Made by a program: the position numbers and the translations under genes
The notes under the pieces: generated by a model
Database searches by the model: none
Seen by the model: the letters and a program-made list of their open reading frames with translations, nothing else
Told to the model about the DNA's origin: nothing
Shown here: positions 30,135 through 40,154 of the stretch, piece by piece
Numbering within the stretch: the stretch's first letter is position 1
How the letters are laid out: every line of letters begins with the position of its first letter
Origin: Trichomonas vaginalis G3
Taxonomy: Eukaryota > Parabasalia > Trichomonadida > Trichomonadidae
Assembly (NCBI RefSeq): GCF_026262505.1
Contig: NC_067208.1
Coordinates: forward strand, 16,811,962 to 16,875,961
Reading direction: 5' to 3'
DNA: 64,000 nt

Positions 30135-30995
30135 ATGCTTCAGGTTGAAAAACAAAGAACAAAAGTAGCAGATACAAAACCGTTAGACTATATCTTTACA
30201 AATGCTGGTAGGACTATTTCAGATGAAGAAATTTCATCCCGAGCATACAGGTTTGACTATCCAATTCGTTGGCTTCAAAGTCCTTCAGATGCAAAGGCAA
30301 TAGGATTTAGAAGAGTTTTGTTTTCAAAAAGAACTAACGCATTTATGTTCGCAGTATATTTTCATGGGCAGTATAAAGATTCTGATGGTCTAATAGACAA
30401 ATTTGACGAAATGAGAATATTTACAGTTCGTTCAGACGAAAGTCTTGAGAAAACTCTAAATGACTTTCAAACTCAAATGAACAAATATTATTGGGAATTT
30501 CAAGAAAAATACGACTCTTTACTAAATGGAACATACTATCTGAAACTAGAATATGACAAGATGAACTCCACCGTTTCATTTCAAAAGATTGAAATTAACC
30601 CTCCAAGAGATACACAGTTTTTATTTTGGGAAGTAGACAAACGTTCTTGGGCACAATTTCTTCGGTTACTAAACCAGAACGAACCATTACCACCAGATGG
30701 TCCATTTAAATTTATACTTCCACCAGCAGATTTGATGGTTTATAGAAACGTGTTTGACCCTCAAAATGTTATGTGTCATGCAAGTTTCAGTTCAAGCAAC
30801 AATAGTTTTCTATGTATTGGTAAGGACCTTTATGACTTTGCTTCTAAATTCTACGAACCACCTAGTAACAGTTTCTCTGACTTTCAAGTTTGGTTCACAA
30901 CAAATGGTGTGCAACATATTATTCCATTGTACTATGACTTTTATCTCGAATTGTCTTTCATATATAATTACGGAAAAGTGCTGAAAAAGTATTGA
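30135..30995 (+). CDS. Penton-like/minor capsid candidate of element C, copy 2
   Basis: 286 residues, looks whole. Parallels the 23619-24467 protein: DYPIRWLQSPSDAKAIGFRR, CHASFSSSNNSFLCIG, YEPPSNSFSDFQVWFTTNG, LELSFIYNY. Two paralogues in one element suggest different structural positions or fibres. It is followed by an intergenic hairpin. Confidence 0.55.
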   Translation: MLQVEKQRTKVADTKPLDYIFTNAGRTISDEEISSRAYRFDYPIRWLQSPSDAKAIGFRRVLFSKRTNAFMFAVYFHGQYKDSDGLIDKFDEMRIFTVRSDESLEKTLNDFQTQMNKYYWEFQEKYDSLLNGTYYLKLEYDKMNSTVSFQKIEINPPRDTQFLFWEVDKRSWAQFLRLLNQNEPLPPDGPFKFILPPADLMVYRNVFDPQNVMCHASFSSSNNSFLCIGKDLYDFASKFYEPPSNSFSDFQVWFTTNGVQHIIPLYYDFYLELSFIYNYGKVLKKY

Positions 30996-31007
30996 AAAAT
31001 AATGTTT

Positions 31008-31056
31008 AGGGTAGAAGGTTAGATCTAACCTCTTTTCTAACCTCTTTTCTACCCTC
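31008..31056. terminator. Intergenic GGTTAGATCTAACC hairpin (compensated variant)
   Basis: GGTTAGATCTAACC replaces the usual GGTGAGATCTCACC, with both arms changed so the palindrome stays perfect. The flanking repeats change likewise (TTTTCTAACC for TTTTTTCACC). Follows the 30135-30995 gene. Confidence 0.55.
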
Positions 31057-31130
31057 TTGAATTTTCATGAAAACAATTTATTTTTGACACTTTCACAAAA
31101 AACATAAAAAAGTGAGTTAAAATGAGATGT

Positions 31131-31505
31131 TTACTGAACTGGTTGGATGTCGCCTTCACAGGTTATGTAGAATGGCTGACCCGAGAAGTGAAGGAGAGAC
31201 TGAATTGCCAATTTCATATGGGGTAGGGGGTTCTCCTTGTTTGGTATTTTTATCCAAGGACGTTTGTTTAGGAACTTAACAAGAGCTTCTCTTTTGGCGT
31301 CCTTTATGTCGTCGAAAGGAGTGTTTTCTGGTATTTGAATTGGAATTCCAGTCGAAGTCTCGAGATTCAAGGCAGCCCTTCCAGAAATAGTGGTGAACTT
31401 GACCTTGGGCTTCATGACCTTGCGCAAGTAGTCTTTTACGCGGTCGTTAATTTCAATTAGGTAAATTGCCTCGTCAAATCCTTCTGGTATTCCGAGTCCT
31501 TCCAT
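31131..31505 (-). CDS. Element C protein with DEAIYLIEIN motif (125 residues)
   Basis: The likely start is MEGLGIPEGFDEAIYLIEIN at 31505; upstream codons in the same frame translate a DNA repeat. It has a beta/alpha body (FTTISGRAALNLETSTGIPI) and ends QPVQ. B has a short relative at 20725-20832. Function unknown. Confidence 0.5.
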   Translation of the reverse strand: MEGLGIPEGFDEAIYLIEINDRVKDYLRKVMKPKVKFTTISGRAALNLETSTGIPIQIPENTPFDDIKDAKREALVKFLNKRPWIKIPNKENPLPHMKLAIQSLLHFSGQPFYITCEGDIQPVQ

Positions 31506-31752
31506 CCGACAGGAAAATATTTTCCGGACAACTGGAAAAAATTTTCCGGACAAAGGGAAAAATTTTTCCCGACGACAGGAAGAACTCTTCCAGTTGTCCG
31601 TCCGTAAACCATTCAAATTTTCGAAAATTGAGAACTTTTTGGTCGAACTTCAGAAAATGTTCTTCCATCCGACAGGAAAAAATTTTCCATCCGACAGGAA
31701 AAAATTTTCCTTCCGACAGAAAAAGTTCTTCCTTCCGACAGGACACAAACGG
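31506..31752. repeat. Short imperfect repeats GACAGGAAAAAATTTTCC
   Basis: At least six copies of TCCGACAGGAAAAAATTTTC and variants, partly palindromic (GGAAAA...TTTTCC). They sit directly upstream of the 31131-31505 gene, as the unrelated 22-bp array does for its relative in B, and directly before the divergent gene at 31753. Confidence 0.8.
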
Positions 31753-32092
31753 ATGACCGACGTCCCACCAACCGAGTCCATTCCCAAGCCAGAGGAACCT
31801 AAAGCACCAGCCCCTGCACCTCAGTTCCAGCAATTCCAATCTCAATCCAAATTACTACCAATTTCCACCTCAAGGTTACTACCAATTTCCACTACAAGGC
31901 TTCCCGAACTACCCTCCTCCTCAGCCTATGCCTTACTTCCCCAACCCTTGGATGTTCCAGCAATTCCAATTCCAATACAAATCGAAGAGAGACCAAGAGT
32001 TCGAAGAAGGTCTGAACCGCTTACGCAAAGAGTATGCTACAGCTCCAATTGAGAGAAAGTTGTTGCTAAATTCAGTAAAAATAATGTTTAGG
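31753..32092 (+). pseudogene. Pro/Gln/Tyr-rich gene of element C, broken
   Basis: MTDVPPTESIPKPEEPKAPA..., then low-complexity Pro/Gln/Phe/Tyr repeats and a charged end. About one break. Its last 40 bp recur at the end of the next gene (32476-32506). Confidence 0.4.
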
Positions 32093-32700
32093 TGAAGAGG
32101 TGAGATTTCACCTCTTTTTTCACCTCTTTTTTCACCTCATGAATTTTCATGAATTTTCACGAATTTTATATATTAATGTTTTCGTTAAGCCACTTTGTGC
32201 CGTCAGTCAGTCAGTTTAGGAAAGACTTTAGAAAGTTGTTGGAAAATAAGTCCTGGGAAGAGTATTATAAGGCATTTTGTGAAGAATATAGCAACCGCCG
32301 GAATTCAGACGGTTGCTTTTTATACAAAATTCATGCGGGAAATTCTTGAGTTTTGGTTGAAAGAATACGGTGGAGCCAAAAGTGGCTCGACCTCAAAACA
32401 AGCATTTTATGAGCTTACTAAGGGTGTTATGAATAAATTCAAAGGTATTTACATACATCCTGACCTCGTTCATTTTGTTGCTAAATTCAGTAAAAATAAT
32501 GTTTAGGTGAAGAGGTGAGATTTCACCTCTTTTTTCACCTCATGAATTTTCATGAATTTCTTCGTAAATGTTTTGTCAAACATGAACGTAAATGTTTTGT
32601 CGAAACTTCATCGTAATGAGCGTAAATGACCAAAAAATAATGTTTAGGTGAAGAGGTGAGATTTCACCTCTTTTTTCACCTCTTTTTTCACCTCAGTTAT
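32092..32700. repeat. Dispersed GGTGA/TCACC hairpins around 32.1, 32.5 and 32.65 kb
   Basis: Three copies of AGAGGTGAGATTTCACCTCT with trailing TTTTTTCACC repeats, each after AATAATGTTTAGGTGA. Two copies include about 40 bp of upstream sequence, so the segment has been duplicated together with the 3' ends of genes. Confidence 0.7.
32176..32506 (+). pseudogene. Unrecognised element C gene, broken
   Basis: MFSLSHFVPSVSQFRKDFRK..., with a later helical segment (EILEFWLKEYGGAKSG). About one break. It ends in the same TTGCTAAATTCAGTAAAAAT sequence and hairpin as the preceding gene. Confidence 0.4.
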
Positions 32701-32710
32701 TTTCCCGAAA

Positions 32711-32770
32711 TAAAAAATAAAGTTAGTTTTATTTTTTATTTTATTTATTTTTTTATTTTGTATAAAAAAT
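32711..32770 (+). promoter_or_regulatory. Shared leader block before 313-residue gene
   Basis: AATAAAGTTAGTTTTA and TTTTTTATTTTGTATAAAAA, ending at the ATG; same class as the blocks at 19493 and 34423. Confidence 0.6.
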
Positions 32771-33712
32771 ATGATTTCAACAATCGGCACAACAACAGTT
32801 CAAACAACTACAGCACCAAACTCGTTAGTTATGAATCCAACATCTATGTTGGTAGAGATGAAAAGCTTCATTCCTTCTTCATATACTTTTGAAACAAAAA
32901 TCCAGAAGATAAAGCAGGAATTGTTAACAAGTAATTTAGACTGTAGTGCGAAAGATGAAACAAATGAACAGTATCTTTATGAAATGCAGGACATTATTGA
33001 CCATTTACCCAAATTGCCTGAAATCCAACAACAAAAACTCACTATTCCCGAATTTGACGAAATTGAAGTCAAAGCAACTGACTCAGTAGAAATAAAGAAG
33101 TTCATACGTAAGGTAAATTATGAATTCCTTGGTTTTCATTGCAACCATAAGGTTATGGACAAAGATTGCGATATGTTATATAAGAATGTTTCTGACCTTT
33201 ATAAATCTGAAGAATTTAAGACCTACGACAACTTTGTTTCATTAGTTGCAAAATGTGTTTGGGAAATAAGAGATAAAGATAGTAGGGGTAAGGTATGGAA
33301 CGAACAAATAAGACCCGCTATGTTCGAGATGAAGAGAGCAATTGACGCCTTAGTTGTTTTAGCAGGTAAGGTTTCAGAATATAACGCAAAAATGAACCCG
33401 CAATGTTCTAAATGTAAAGCAGCAATTAGGAAATATAACTACTCCGTCAAAGAGATAGAAAGAATGCGAAACGACTATGCAGACTTAAAGAAAGAAGCAG
33501 AAAAGCCAGCAGAAGATAAAATGAATATGTTGACATTTCTTAATAAAAACTATCCAACAGCAGAAGATTTCCTTCTATCTGACGTCAAGAAGAAGTATAA
33601 AGAAACTTTCGGTATCGTTAAAACATTCGATGTACTGACAGAAGAAATAGAAGCTACGAAATTGTTTAGGATTTCAAATATACATCATACAATTCATGTG
33701 AAACGCTTATAA
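32771..33712 (+). CDS. 313-residue conserved protein of element C, near-identical to B's 312-residue protein
   Basis: MISTIGTTTVQTTTAPNSLV... has the same helical body, CSKCKAA pair and coiled coil as 19545-20483, and closely similar DNA throughout. The high identity contrasts with the strong divergence of polymerase, integrase and capsid genes between B and C, so it was probably exchanged recently. Function unknown. It looks whole. Confidence 0.7.
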   Translation: MISTIGTTTVQTTTAPNSLVMNPTSMLVEMKSFIPSSYTFETKIQKIKQELLTSNLDCSAKDETNEQYLYEMQDIIDHLPKLPEIQQQKLTIPEFDEIEVKATDSVEIKKFIRKVNYEFLGFHCNHKVMDKDCDMLYKNVSDLYKSEEFKTYDNFVSLVAKCVWEIRDKDSRGKVWNEQIRPAMFEMKRAIDALVVLAGKVSEYNAKMNPQCSKCKAAIRKYNYSVKEIERMRNDYADLKKEAEKPAEDKMNMLTFLNKNYPTAEDFLLSDVKKKYKETFGIVKTFDVLTEEIEATKLFRISNIHHTIHVKRL

Positions 33713-33718
33713 AATAAC

Positions 33719-34035
33719 TGAGGTGAAAAAACAGGTGAAAAAAGAGGTGAAATCTCACCTCTTCACCTAAAATATATTTTTGGGTCATTTACGCTCATTA
33801 CGAAGAAGTTTTGACAAAACATTTACGATGAAATCATGAAAATTCATGAGGTGAAAAAAGAGGTGAAAAAAGAGGTGAAATCTCACCTCTTCACCTAAAA
33901 TATATTTTTGGGTCATTTACGCTCATTACGAAGAAGTTTTGACAAAACATTTACGATGAAATCATGAAAATTCATGAGGTGAAAAATGAGGTGAAAAAAG
34001 AGGTGAAATCTCACCTCTTCACCTAAACATTATTT
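33719..34035. repeat. Tandem units of about 128 bp with hairpins, 2.5 copies
   Basis: Each unit has AGAGGTGAAATCTCACCTCT followed by TATATTTTTGGGTCATTTAC and ACATTTACGATGAAATC. Part of the unit also appears, with changes, at 32560-32640. No gene is contained. Confidence 0.85.
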
Positions 34036-34073
34036 TTACTGAATTCAGCAACAAAATTCATGAATTTCCTCAT

Positions 34074-34382
34074 ATGTTTGCTACCCTCGGAAAACCGAGG
34101 GTAGAAATTCCGTATGAAAACAGTGAAGAACAGCGAGTAGGTAAAAAAACCTGGTCGCCAAAACTCTATGAAAATCGTGAAATTTCTCTAGACAGACTTT
34201 TTTCGGTCTTGCATAAAACTCATGAAAATCGTGAAAAATTGCGACCCAGATTTTTTTCGGGGTCGCCTAAAACTCATGAAAATCGTAAAAATTTGCCAAA
34301 TGGTTTGAGAGGTTGGTATGTACATAGACTTCTTGTAAATGCTGTTGCAATGTGGGCTTCACCTAAATTATATTTTTATTGA
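34074..34382 (+). pseudogene. Partial KilA-N duplicate with inserted hairpin-bearing repeats
   Basis: Both ends match the KilA-N gene just downstream (FATLGKPRVEIPYEN at the start, YVHRLLVNAVAMWASP at the end). Between them lie three repeats of AACTCATGAAAATCGT, separated by different stem-loops, for example GCGACCC with GGGTCGC near 34230-34255. Confidence 0.7.
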
Positions 34383-34422
34383 ATTCAGCACAAAAATCAT
34401 GAATTTCCTTAAGATAGAAAAA

Positions 34423-34475
34423 ATAAAGTTAGTTTTATTTTTATTTATTTTTTTATTTTGTATGTAAAGACAGAT
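34423..34475 (+). promoter_or_regulatory. Shared leader block before KilA-N of C
   Basis: AATAAAGTTAGTTTTA...TTTGTATGTAAAGACAG ending at ATG 34476; nearly the same as at 21547-21607. Confidence 0.6.
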
Positions 34476-35282
34476 ATGTCAACAACAGAGAACACAACAA
34501 CAGTTATAGTCCATGAAGCTATAAATGAAGAATATGAGTACATACAGTTTAACAAACAACTCCGTCTCATTCGTTCAGTCAAAGACGATATGTACCAAAT
34601 GCAAAGTATTTTGAATGCTCTTCGTTCTACAAGGCAAGCATATCATTGGTTTGAAAACCAACAGGCACAAGAACTTTTAGAAGAATTTCCTCATATGTTT
34701 GCTACCCTCGGAAAACCGAGGGTAGAGATTCCGTACGAAAATCGCAAGAATTTGGCTCCTGGTTTGAGAGGTTATTATGTTCATAGACTTCTTGTAAATG
34801 CTGTTGCAATGTGGGCTTCACCTCGCTATGCTTGTTATATTTTCATGATGTTAGATGAAATTCATAGACAAGAACGTGAAGAGATGGAAAACAAGCTTGA
34901 AGCAAAAGACAAAAGCATACAGAAAAGAATACCACGTTCGGTACCAAAAGGAAAGGAAAAGAACTATAAGTATATGATTTATACTGAAGAGATGGAAAAT
35001 GAAGAAGACAGAGATATGGTTATGTTGCATTTAGTCAGAAGAAACAACAAAAGCTTTTACGACCTTGCTAAGATTTACAAATCTGACAGAAATTGGTTCT
35101 ATCGCGAAAACTTACCGATTTCAATGACACCGAATGAAGATGTGAAACAAATAGTTCAAGATACGTTACCTCAAACACACTATGATATTAAAGGTTGTAC
35201 AATTCTTACCTTCAAAGAAGATTTGCCATTGTTAAAGGAAAAAATAACAGAGTATTTTGACAACTTCAAACAAGCAGAGTAA
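34476..35282 (+). CDS. KilA-N domain protein of element C
   Basis: 268 residues, looks whole. KilA-N domain (HWFENQQAQELLEEF...YYVHRLLVNAVAMW) with a C-terminal DUF3627-like region (DRDMVMLHLVRRNNKSFYD). Closely related to B's 46230-47057. The codons for ATLGKPRVE form a perfect hairpin at 34702-34725. A partial duplicate lies upstream. Likely a DNA-binding regulator. Confidence 0.85.
   Translation: MSTTENTTTVIVHEAINEEYEYIQFNKQLRLIRSVKDDMYQMQSILNALRSTRQAYHWFENQQAQELLEEFPHMFATLGKPRVEIPYENRKNLAPGLRGYYVHRLLVNAVAMWASPRYACYIFMMLDEIHRQEREEMENKLEAKDKSIQKRIPRSVPKGKEKNYKYMIYTEEMENEEDRDMVMLHLVRRNNKSFYDLAKIYKSDRNWFYRENLPISMTPNEDVKQIVQDTLPQTHYDIKGCTILTFKEDLPLLKEKITEYFDNFKQAE
34702..34725 (+). other. Perfect 10-bp hairpin inside KilA-N of C
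   Basis: Arm CTACCCTCGG, loop AAAA, exact complementary arm. Also present in the partial duplicate at 34081-34104. Compared with B's copy (46456-46479), the third pair is A-T instead of T-A. Confidence 0.85.
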
Positions 35283-35298
35283 ATGAACTCTTTATTTT

Positions 35299-36167
35299 TC
35301 AAGCTTGACTTTTTACAATTTGAACTTTGTTTGCGTAGATATGAATTCTGAAAGAAGTATGAGGGTCTTGTATGACTTTGTACTTCTCCCATAGTTCATG
35401 TCTGTCAAACTTACCTGCCATGGACTCTTTCATAAGTTCCATGAAATCGTCTTCGGACAATCCGGGGAAAAGTATTATGTCAGTAAGTATTCTTTTAACA
35501 TCCTTACTTAAACTCTTTGCTGTCTGTACACAAATGACAACTGAGATGTTAAAGTGTCTGAGCTTCTTAAGAATTCGACACATATCTTGTTCTCTGTTCT
35601 TTAACAAAGGATGAGAGGCGAAATCATCTAAATAAGAAGACATCTATGAGGGTAAGTCTTCCAATCGTAAGATTGCAATTTCTTCGAAATGTATTCTATC
35701 TCTTTCTGGTTGGTTCTGAAGTGTTTCTTCTCTAATATTCTCTGCATTTCCTCATTTGGGTCTTTAAACTTAGAATTTATATACTCATTTATAGCATTAT
35801 ACTTCAAAACTCTTCTTTGGTACTTCTTTATCCAATCTAACAACTCAGTATCCTTTATACATATAACTTAGACTTCTTTATAATATCTTTGAACGAATTG
35901 ACGGTTTGGTCAAATTGACCAGAAGTACTACAAATAACAACTAACTCATAGAATGGGTTCTTCTCATCTAGTTCTTGTTGTTGTGCAGCCATTTTAAGAT
36001 AAGTGAAAGTCTTACCGACCCAGGGTGCGATTAGACCTGTTATACCATTCTGAGCAAATAAGAACTTGTCATGTATAGGCTTTATCTGAGCATTTTAACT
36101 TCCTCTTGTTCTTCTTCAAAACATTCTCAAATTTCTTGTCAATGTCAGCAAACTTTTTTTCTAACAT
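35299..36167 (-). pseudogene. DNA-packaging ATPase of element C, broken
   Basis: Start MLEKKFADIDKKFENVLKKN. The later parts (NISVVICVQTAKSLSKDVKR, then FDRHELWEKYKVIQ) match the FtsK/HerA-type ATPase of B at 12233-13118. About four breaks. Confidence 0.7.
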
Positions 36168-36202
36168 ATTTTAGAAAAATTAAAATTTTTATCTTTTAGA
36201 AA

Positions 36203-36663
36203 ATGTCTAGCGATTTCGCTATCTATATTCGAGACAAGCTTTTTGACTCTAAAACATCTGTCGACCATAAAATCTTACATAGTGTAAACAAGAAAGGTGA
36301 ATTTGTTCTAAAGTTCTGTTTCTGGGAATATGACAAGAACCATAAAACATTAAGCAGAGAAGTCTTTAAAGTTTGTCAATGACAGACTTGTTGACAGAGA
36401 TGACGCCTCTTGGAGAGATGAAGTCCAACAAAACTTCTTAGAATGCAAAGAAGACACATGCGCTGTTCTTGAAGATGAAATAGAAAACAGAATAGATGAG
36501 CTATTAAGGACAAAGAACTTTTACATAAATATAGTTGCGCCAAATTTGACATAACTCCACCAGAGAAGAAGAAGAGAGAAAAGAGAGAAAAGAAAGAAAG
36601 AAAGTAGAAGAAGAGAAGAAAGAACCTGAACCAGTTCCAGAGAAAAAGAAATTTGACATGTAA
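36203..36663 (+). pseudogene. Small element C gene with Lys/Glu tail, broken
   Basis: MSSDFAIYIRDKLFDSKTSV..., ending in a PEKKKREKREKK-type charged tail. About two breaks. Divergent from the ATPase gene with a TTTTTATC start context. Confidence 0.45.
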
Positions 36664-36679
36664 AAATAAATTTTATTTT

Positions 36680-37098
36680 TAGAACATTTCTGGTCAATGT
36701 CAATGTTCTCTTCCTCTTTAGGAGCAAACACTGGCTTAGACTCTAAAATCTTTTACCCAATTTACCTTGAACTTCAACTATCTTAGACTCATAATATTCA
36801 TAGTCGTCTGCTTTCTTTGTTCATAAGGTATATACAAGTTTGTATGCTTTTACCTTCTTCGAGTTTTGAGAACCTTCTGTCAAAACTTTCTTTGACTGCT
36901 AACAAACCTTCTATGTCTAAGTCTTTCAAATTTCGCACCATTTTTAGTCACAATAGCAAACTTAACTGGTTCGATGTTCCAAACTTTGCTGAATGAAGAC
37001 TTTTCAAAATGGTAGAAGTAAACATTCAAATATGTGAATGGGTCTAGTTCTTCTTTAAGTCCTGACATGTACTTGTTTACTGAGATGAATTTTGTCAT
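36680..37098 (-). pseudogene. Unrecognised element C gene, broken
   Basis: MTKFISVNKYMSGLKEELDP... has a beta-looking first half (YFYHFEKSSFSKVWNIEPVK). About three breaks. Unknown function. Confidence 0.4.
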
Positions 37099-37133
37099 CT
37101 TTTCTATCGGATAAAAAAATATTTTTTTTAAAT

Positions 37134-38377
37134 TTACTCAGAAAATTTTTCTTTGTATATACACCATTCTGAACATCTAAAAGACTTTTGACATTTGCCA
37201 AGAAGTTCGTTTAGAAGCTGCCATATAACCATATTCTTGACAATATTGTTTATACGAATCGTACAATGACCTTTCATCTAAACACTCAAAGTCAGTTTCA
37301 TCTATGAACAGTTCATATACACTCTTGTTTGCTTCTAACAATGTTTGTCTCTCTTCGGTATGTGGAATTTGTCTTGGATTGAACTTAGAAATATTAATGT
37401 CATGAAATATGAGAACAGTGGTTGTAAAAGTCAGATGTCAAAGTTTCTGCTAAGTCGTCAAAATATTCTGTATCTTGCATATGAGAATCTGACGTTCTGA
37501 CAACTACATATCTTCTGTCAGAACTTTCTAACTTCATCGGAACAGTATTGTTTGAAACCATAATGAAGTTTGCAACATTTTCACAACTCTTTGGTCTTTA
37601 TACTTTCTTTCAACAACTCCAACTTTGTTCTGTTATAAGACTCTTCAAAGCATCTGAGTTCAAAACTTTTGTTGTATCTATACTTTGAAGTTCATTGCAA
37701 ACTATAAGTTTCATATTCTCTATTGAGGAGTTAAACTTGCACAGATGTTTTCTAAGTTTGTCATATTAGGGTTCGAATAACCTTCTAACAGTTTGCATAA
37801 GATATCTGTAAAAATGTGTTCTTACCTGTTCTTGTTTTCCAAATTATAATGAGAGCAGTTTCATTTTAGCACTTGGATGTTGTAAGATATTTGCAAACCA
37901 ACATAAGATATACTCATAACCTTTTCGTTTCCATTGCATATAATTTCTTTGACATGGTCTAACCAAGCTTCTATAATACTGTGTTTTCCATTCTACTTGT
38001 TCGTATTTATATCCAGTGAAGATAGAATAGAAGTTTGGAGAAGGATGAATCTTTATACCTCGCAATGAGAAAATCCATTCTAACGGTTTGATGCGAATAA
38101 GTGATATCCCAGAGCATCTAGAGCATTATCATGCCAACTTGTACGAACTTTTTATTTTCTTAAGTTTCTGTCTACATTCTTGTTCAGCACTATTGTTGCT
38201 CTTAGGTTTGTATAAGACATACATCCCATTTTCTTTCATGACATAACATTCTGGGGGCAGAGTCGACATAAATGACTAAACCTTTCAAATTCTCGACTGC
38301 TTTGTTATAGTCTCTAATGGACAATATTTCTGAATGCTTGAAAGCCATAAAAATCTGAAACAGTCTATTCTGTACAT
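37134..38377 (-). pseudogene. Superfamily 3 helicase of element C, broken relative of A's primase-helicase
   Basis: Fragments such as IHPSPNFYSIFTGYKYEQVE and EYILCWFANILQHPSAK parallel DVFSTFQGYKYNILEK and KYLLGWIASMIQHPGIK in A's intact protein (4192-6582). Many breaks (more than five). It shows that C, like A, carried a D5/P4-type helicase. Confidence 0.65.
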
Positions 38378-38399
38378 TTTTATAAAAAATAGAAAAAAT

Positions 38400-39823
38400 A
38401 TTATTTTTTTATCGCTTGACTTTGTTGTTCATTTGTTGCATTGTTTGTTCTTGAGCTATTTGTTGTTGAGAGTTATGCTTGTACTACAATACCTTTCAGC
38501 AATTGCATCTTCCAATTCGAGAATCTTTCTGGCCGGTCATTCTGAGCAAATACAGTAGGACATAAAAGTTTTACAGGAACAAAGTTTGCGTCAACTAATG
38601 TCAACGTTATATACTTGCCTAAAGTGTTTTGAGTTCACTAAGGTTGAAAACTGCATTCGAATGAACAATAGGCAAACGCCAGCAGAGAAAGGTATTGTTT
38701 TATACGCATAAGTATCGTTTTGGTCATAATAGTTTTCTGGTCGACATTCGAATAACACTTTGAACCATAAGTTTGAAAACAATATTAAGAATTGGTGTGG
38801 CTTAATGTCAATGGAATAGACATTCCTTGTATGAACCTTGTTCCCTGTTATAGGAAACTGTGGTAGTAAAAACAGAAATAAGTTTTGTATTATAGCTCAT
38901 ATTGTTTTATAGTAACTCAGTCGGACATCCAAACATAATGAAACCTGCTCTAGGTTGCAGCACATGTTACCCCGCGTACGTCAAAGTATTAAATAAGTCA
39001 ACAAAAACCTGGTTGGTGGTAATATCTGAGTAAGTTATCTTCAAGGAGTAGTTTTTTACCATTCACAACAATAAAGTCTTCTGGGTGTCAAAAGAGCAAA
39101 ACAGGCTTTAGTCGTCATTCGTGTTTAAGGTTAGTTTTACAATATGTGTCCTTGAGGACTTTGTAAAGTTTGTTGTTATAGGAATTAATATGACTCAGGG
39201 TTTTTAGTCGTAAAGTATAAACATTATGTCTCTGCCATTTCTTAGCAATAAATTTTTAATGAAATGTTGTGGTCGCCAAATATTTTTATAAACGTCTGAG
39301 AAACTATATTTTAGTTAACGTTTCACCTCCTTTATACGTATATCTTGTCAATGACATTATATGAAACACCACAGCAACTAATGTGTCGGGTTTATTTCTT
39401 TGATGTTTATATCGTCGCTGCCTCTGTCAAAAGTTTCAATAGTTCTTTCAAAACTTCATGAGGTGCAATGACATATGAGTTCACTTTTACAGGGTTGTGC
39501 TCACCAGTTTAACATTATACTTAAAGCTTGACAAATCTTTCTCCTGAGTTTGAAGTTTGTCTTTCAGTTGTGTGTAGTCGTTTCGAATTCTGCAACAGAA
39601 CTTAAGTCTCTGCTAACTTCAGGATATGTTTGGTTGTTTTACAGGAACTATTGTTATACCATCTTCGTCTTTCGTATGGTTTCCCCACTTCAACATCTCT
39701 GTCTTTGACATTGACAACAACACTTGTGACTGTTTGTTTGAGTTGGTGAATTTAATCTTCACATCTGCCACCGGCCATTAAACTTTTGAAACACTTACGC
39801 TTCTATTTTTCGGGAATGACATT
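38400..39823 (-). pseudogene. Structural-type gene of element C (penton-like candidate), broken
   Basis: Start MSFPKNRSVSVSKV. A late segment reading YITLTLVDANFVPVKL resembles a jelly-roll C-terminus. Divergent from 39841 with 17 bp between starts. More than five breaks. Low-confidence assignment. Confidence 0.35.
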
Positions 39824-39840
39824 TTATTTAGAATAAAAAG

Positions 39841-40130
39841 ATGACGTATTCGGATATTCTTTCGAATTGAAGCAGAACAAGAGTTTATACTCACAAACAA
39901 TACAAATACAGGAAGAATAGTTCTTTACACAAACAATGGAAAATGTTATAGAATAGCAGTCTTTGCTGACCTAAATATTTTCATAAAGCAAAGAAAGTTG
40001 GTAATAACTGAAAATGGTGAAATGTCTTGAAGCAGACAAAAATATTATCTCAAAACTGACCGATTATACTAAAGGAAAGTTTATAATACAATATTATGTC
40101 AAAACTGGCGTACTGTCAATTATTTGACGG
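39841..40130 (+). pseudogene. Small element C gene, broken
   Basis: Start MTYSDILS, preceded by the TTTATTTAGAATAAAAAG context seen between divergent pairs (compare 24468-24485). About three breaks. Unknown function. Confidence 0.35.
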
Positions 40131-40154
40131 AGAAGAAGTCAGTTCAAGAACAAC

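Noticed and set aside
31474-31845. A 123-codon minus-strand frame over the 31.5-31.75 kb repeats
   Set aside because: It translates the palindromic DNA repeat and continues opposite a Pro-rich gene; only the segment from 31505 leftward has support from the relative in B.
36504-36731. Ser/Phe/Leu-rich minus-strand frames
   Set aside because: Complement of the Lys/Glu-rich tail of the plus-strand gene at 36203-36663.
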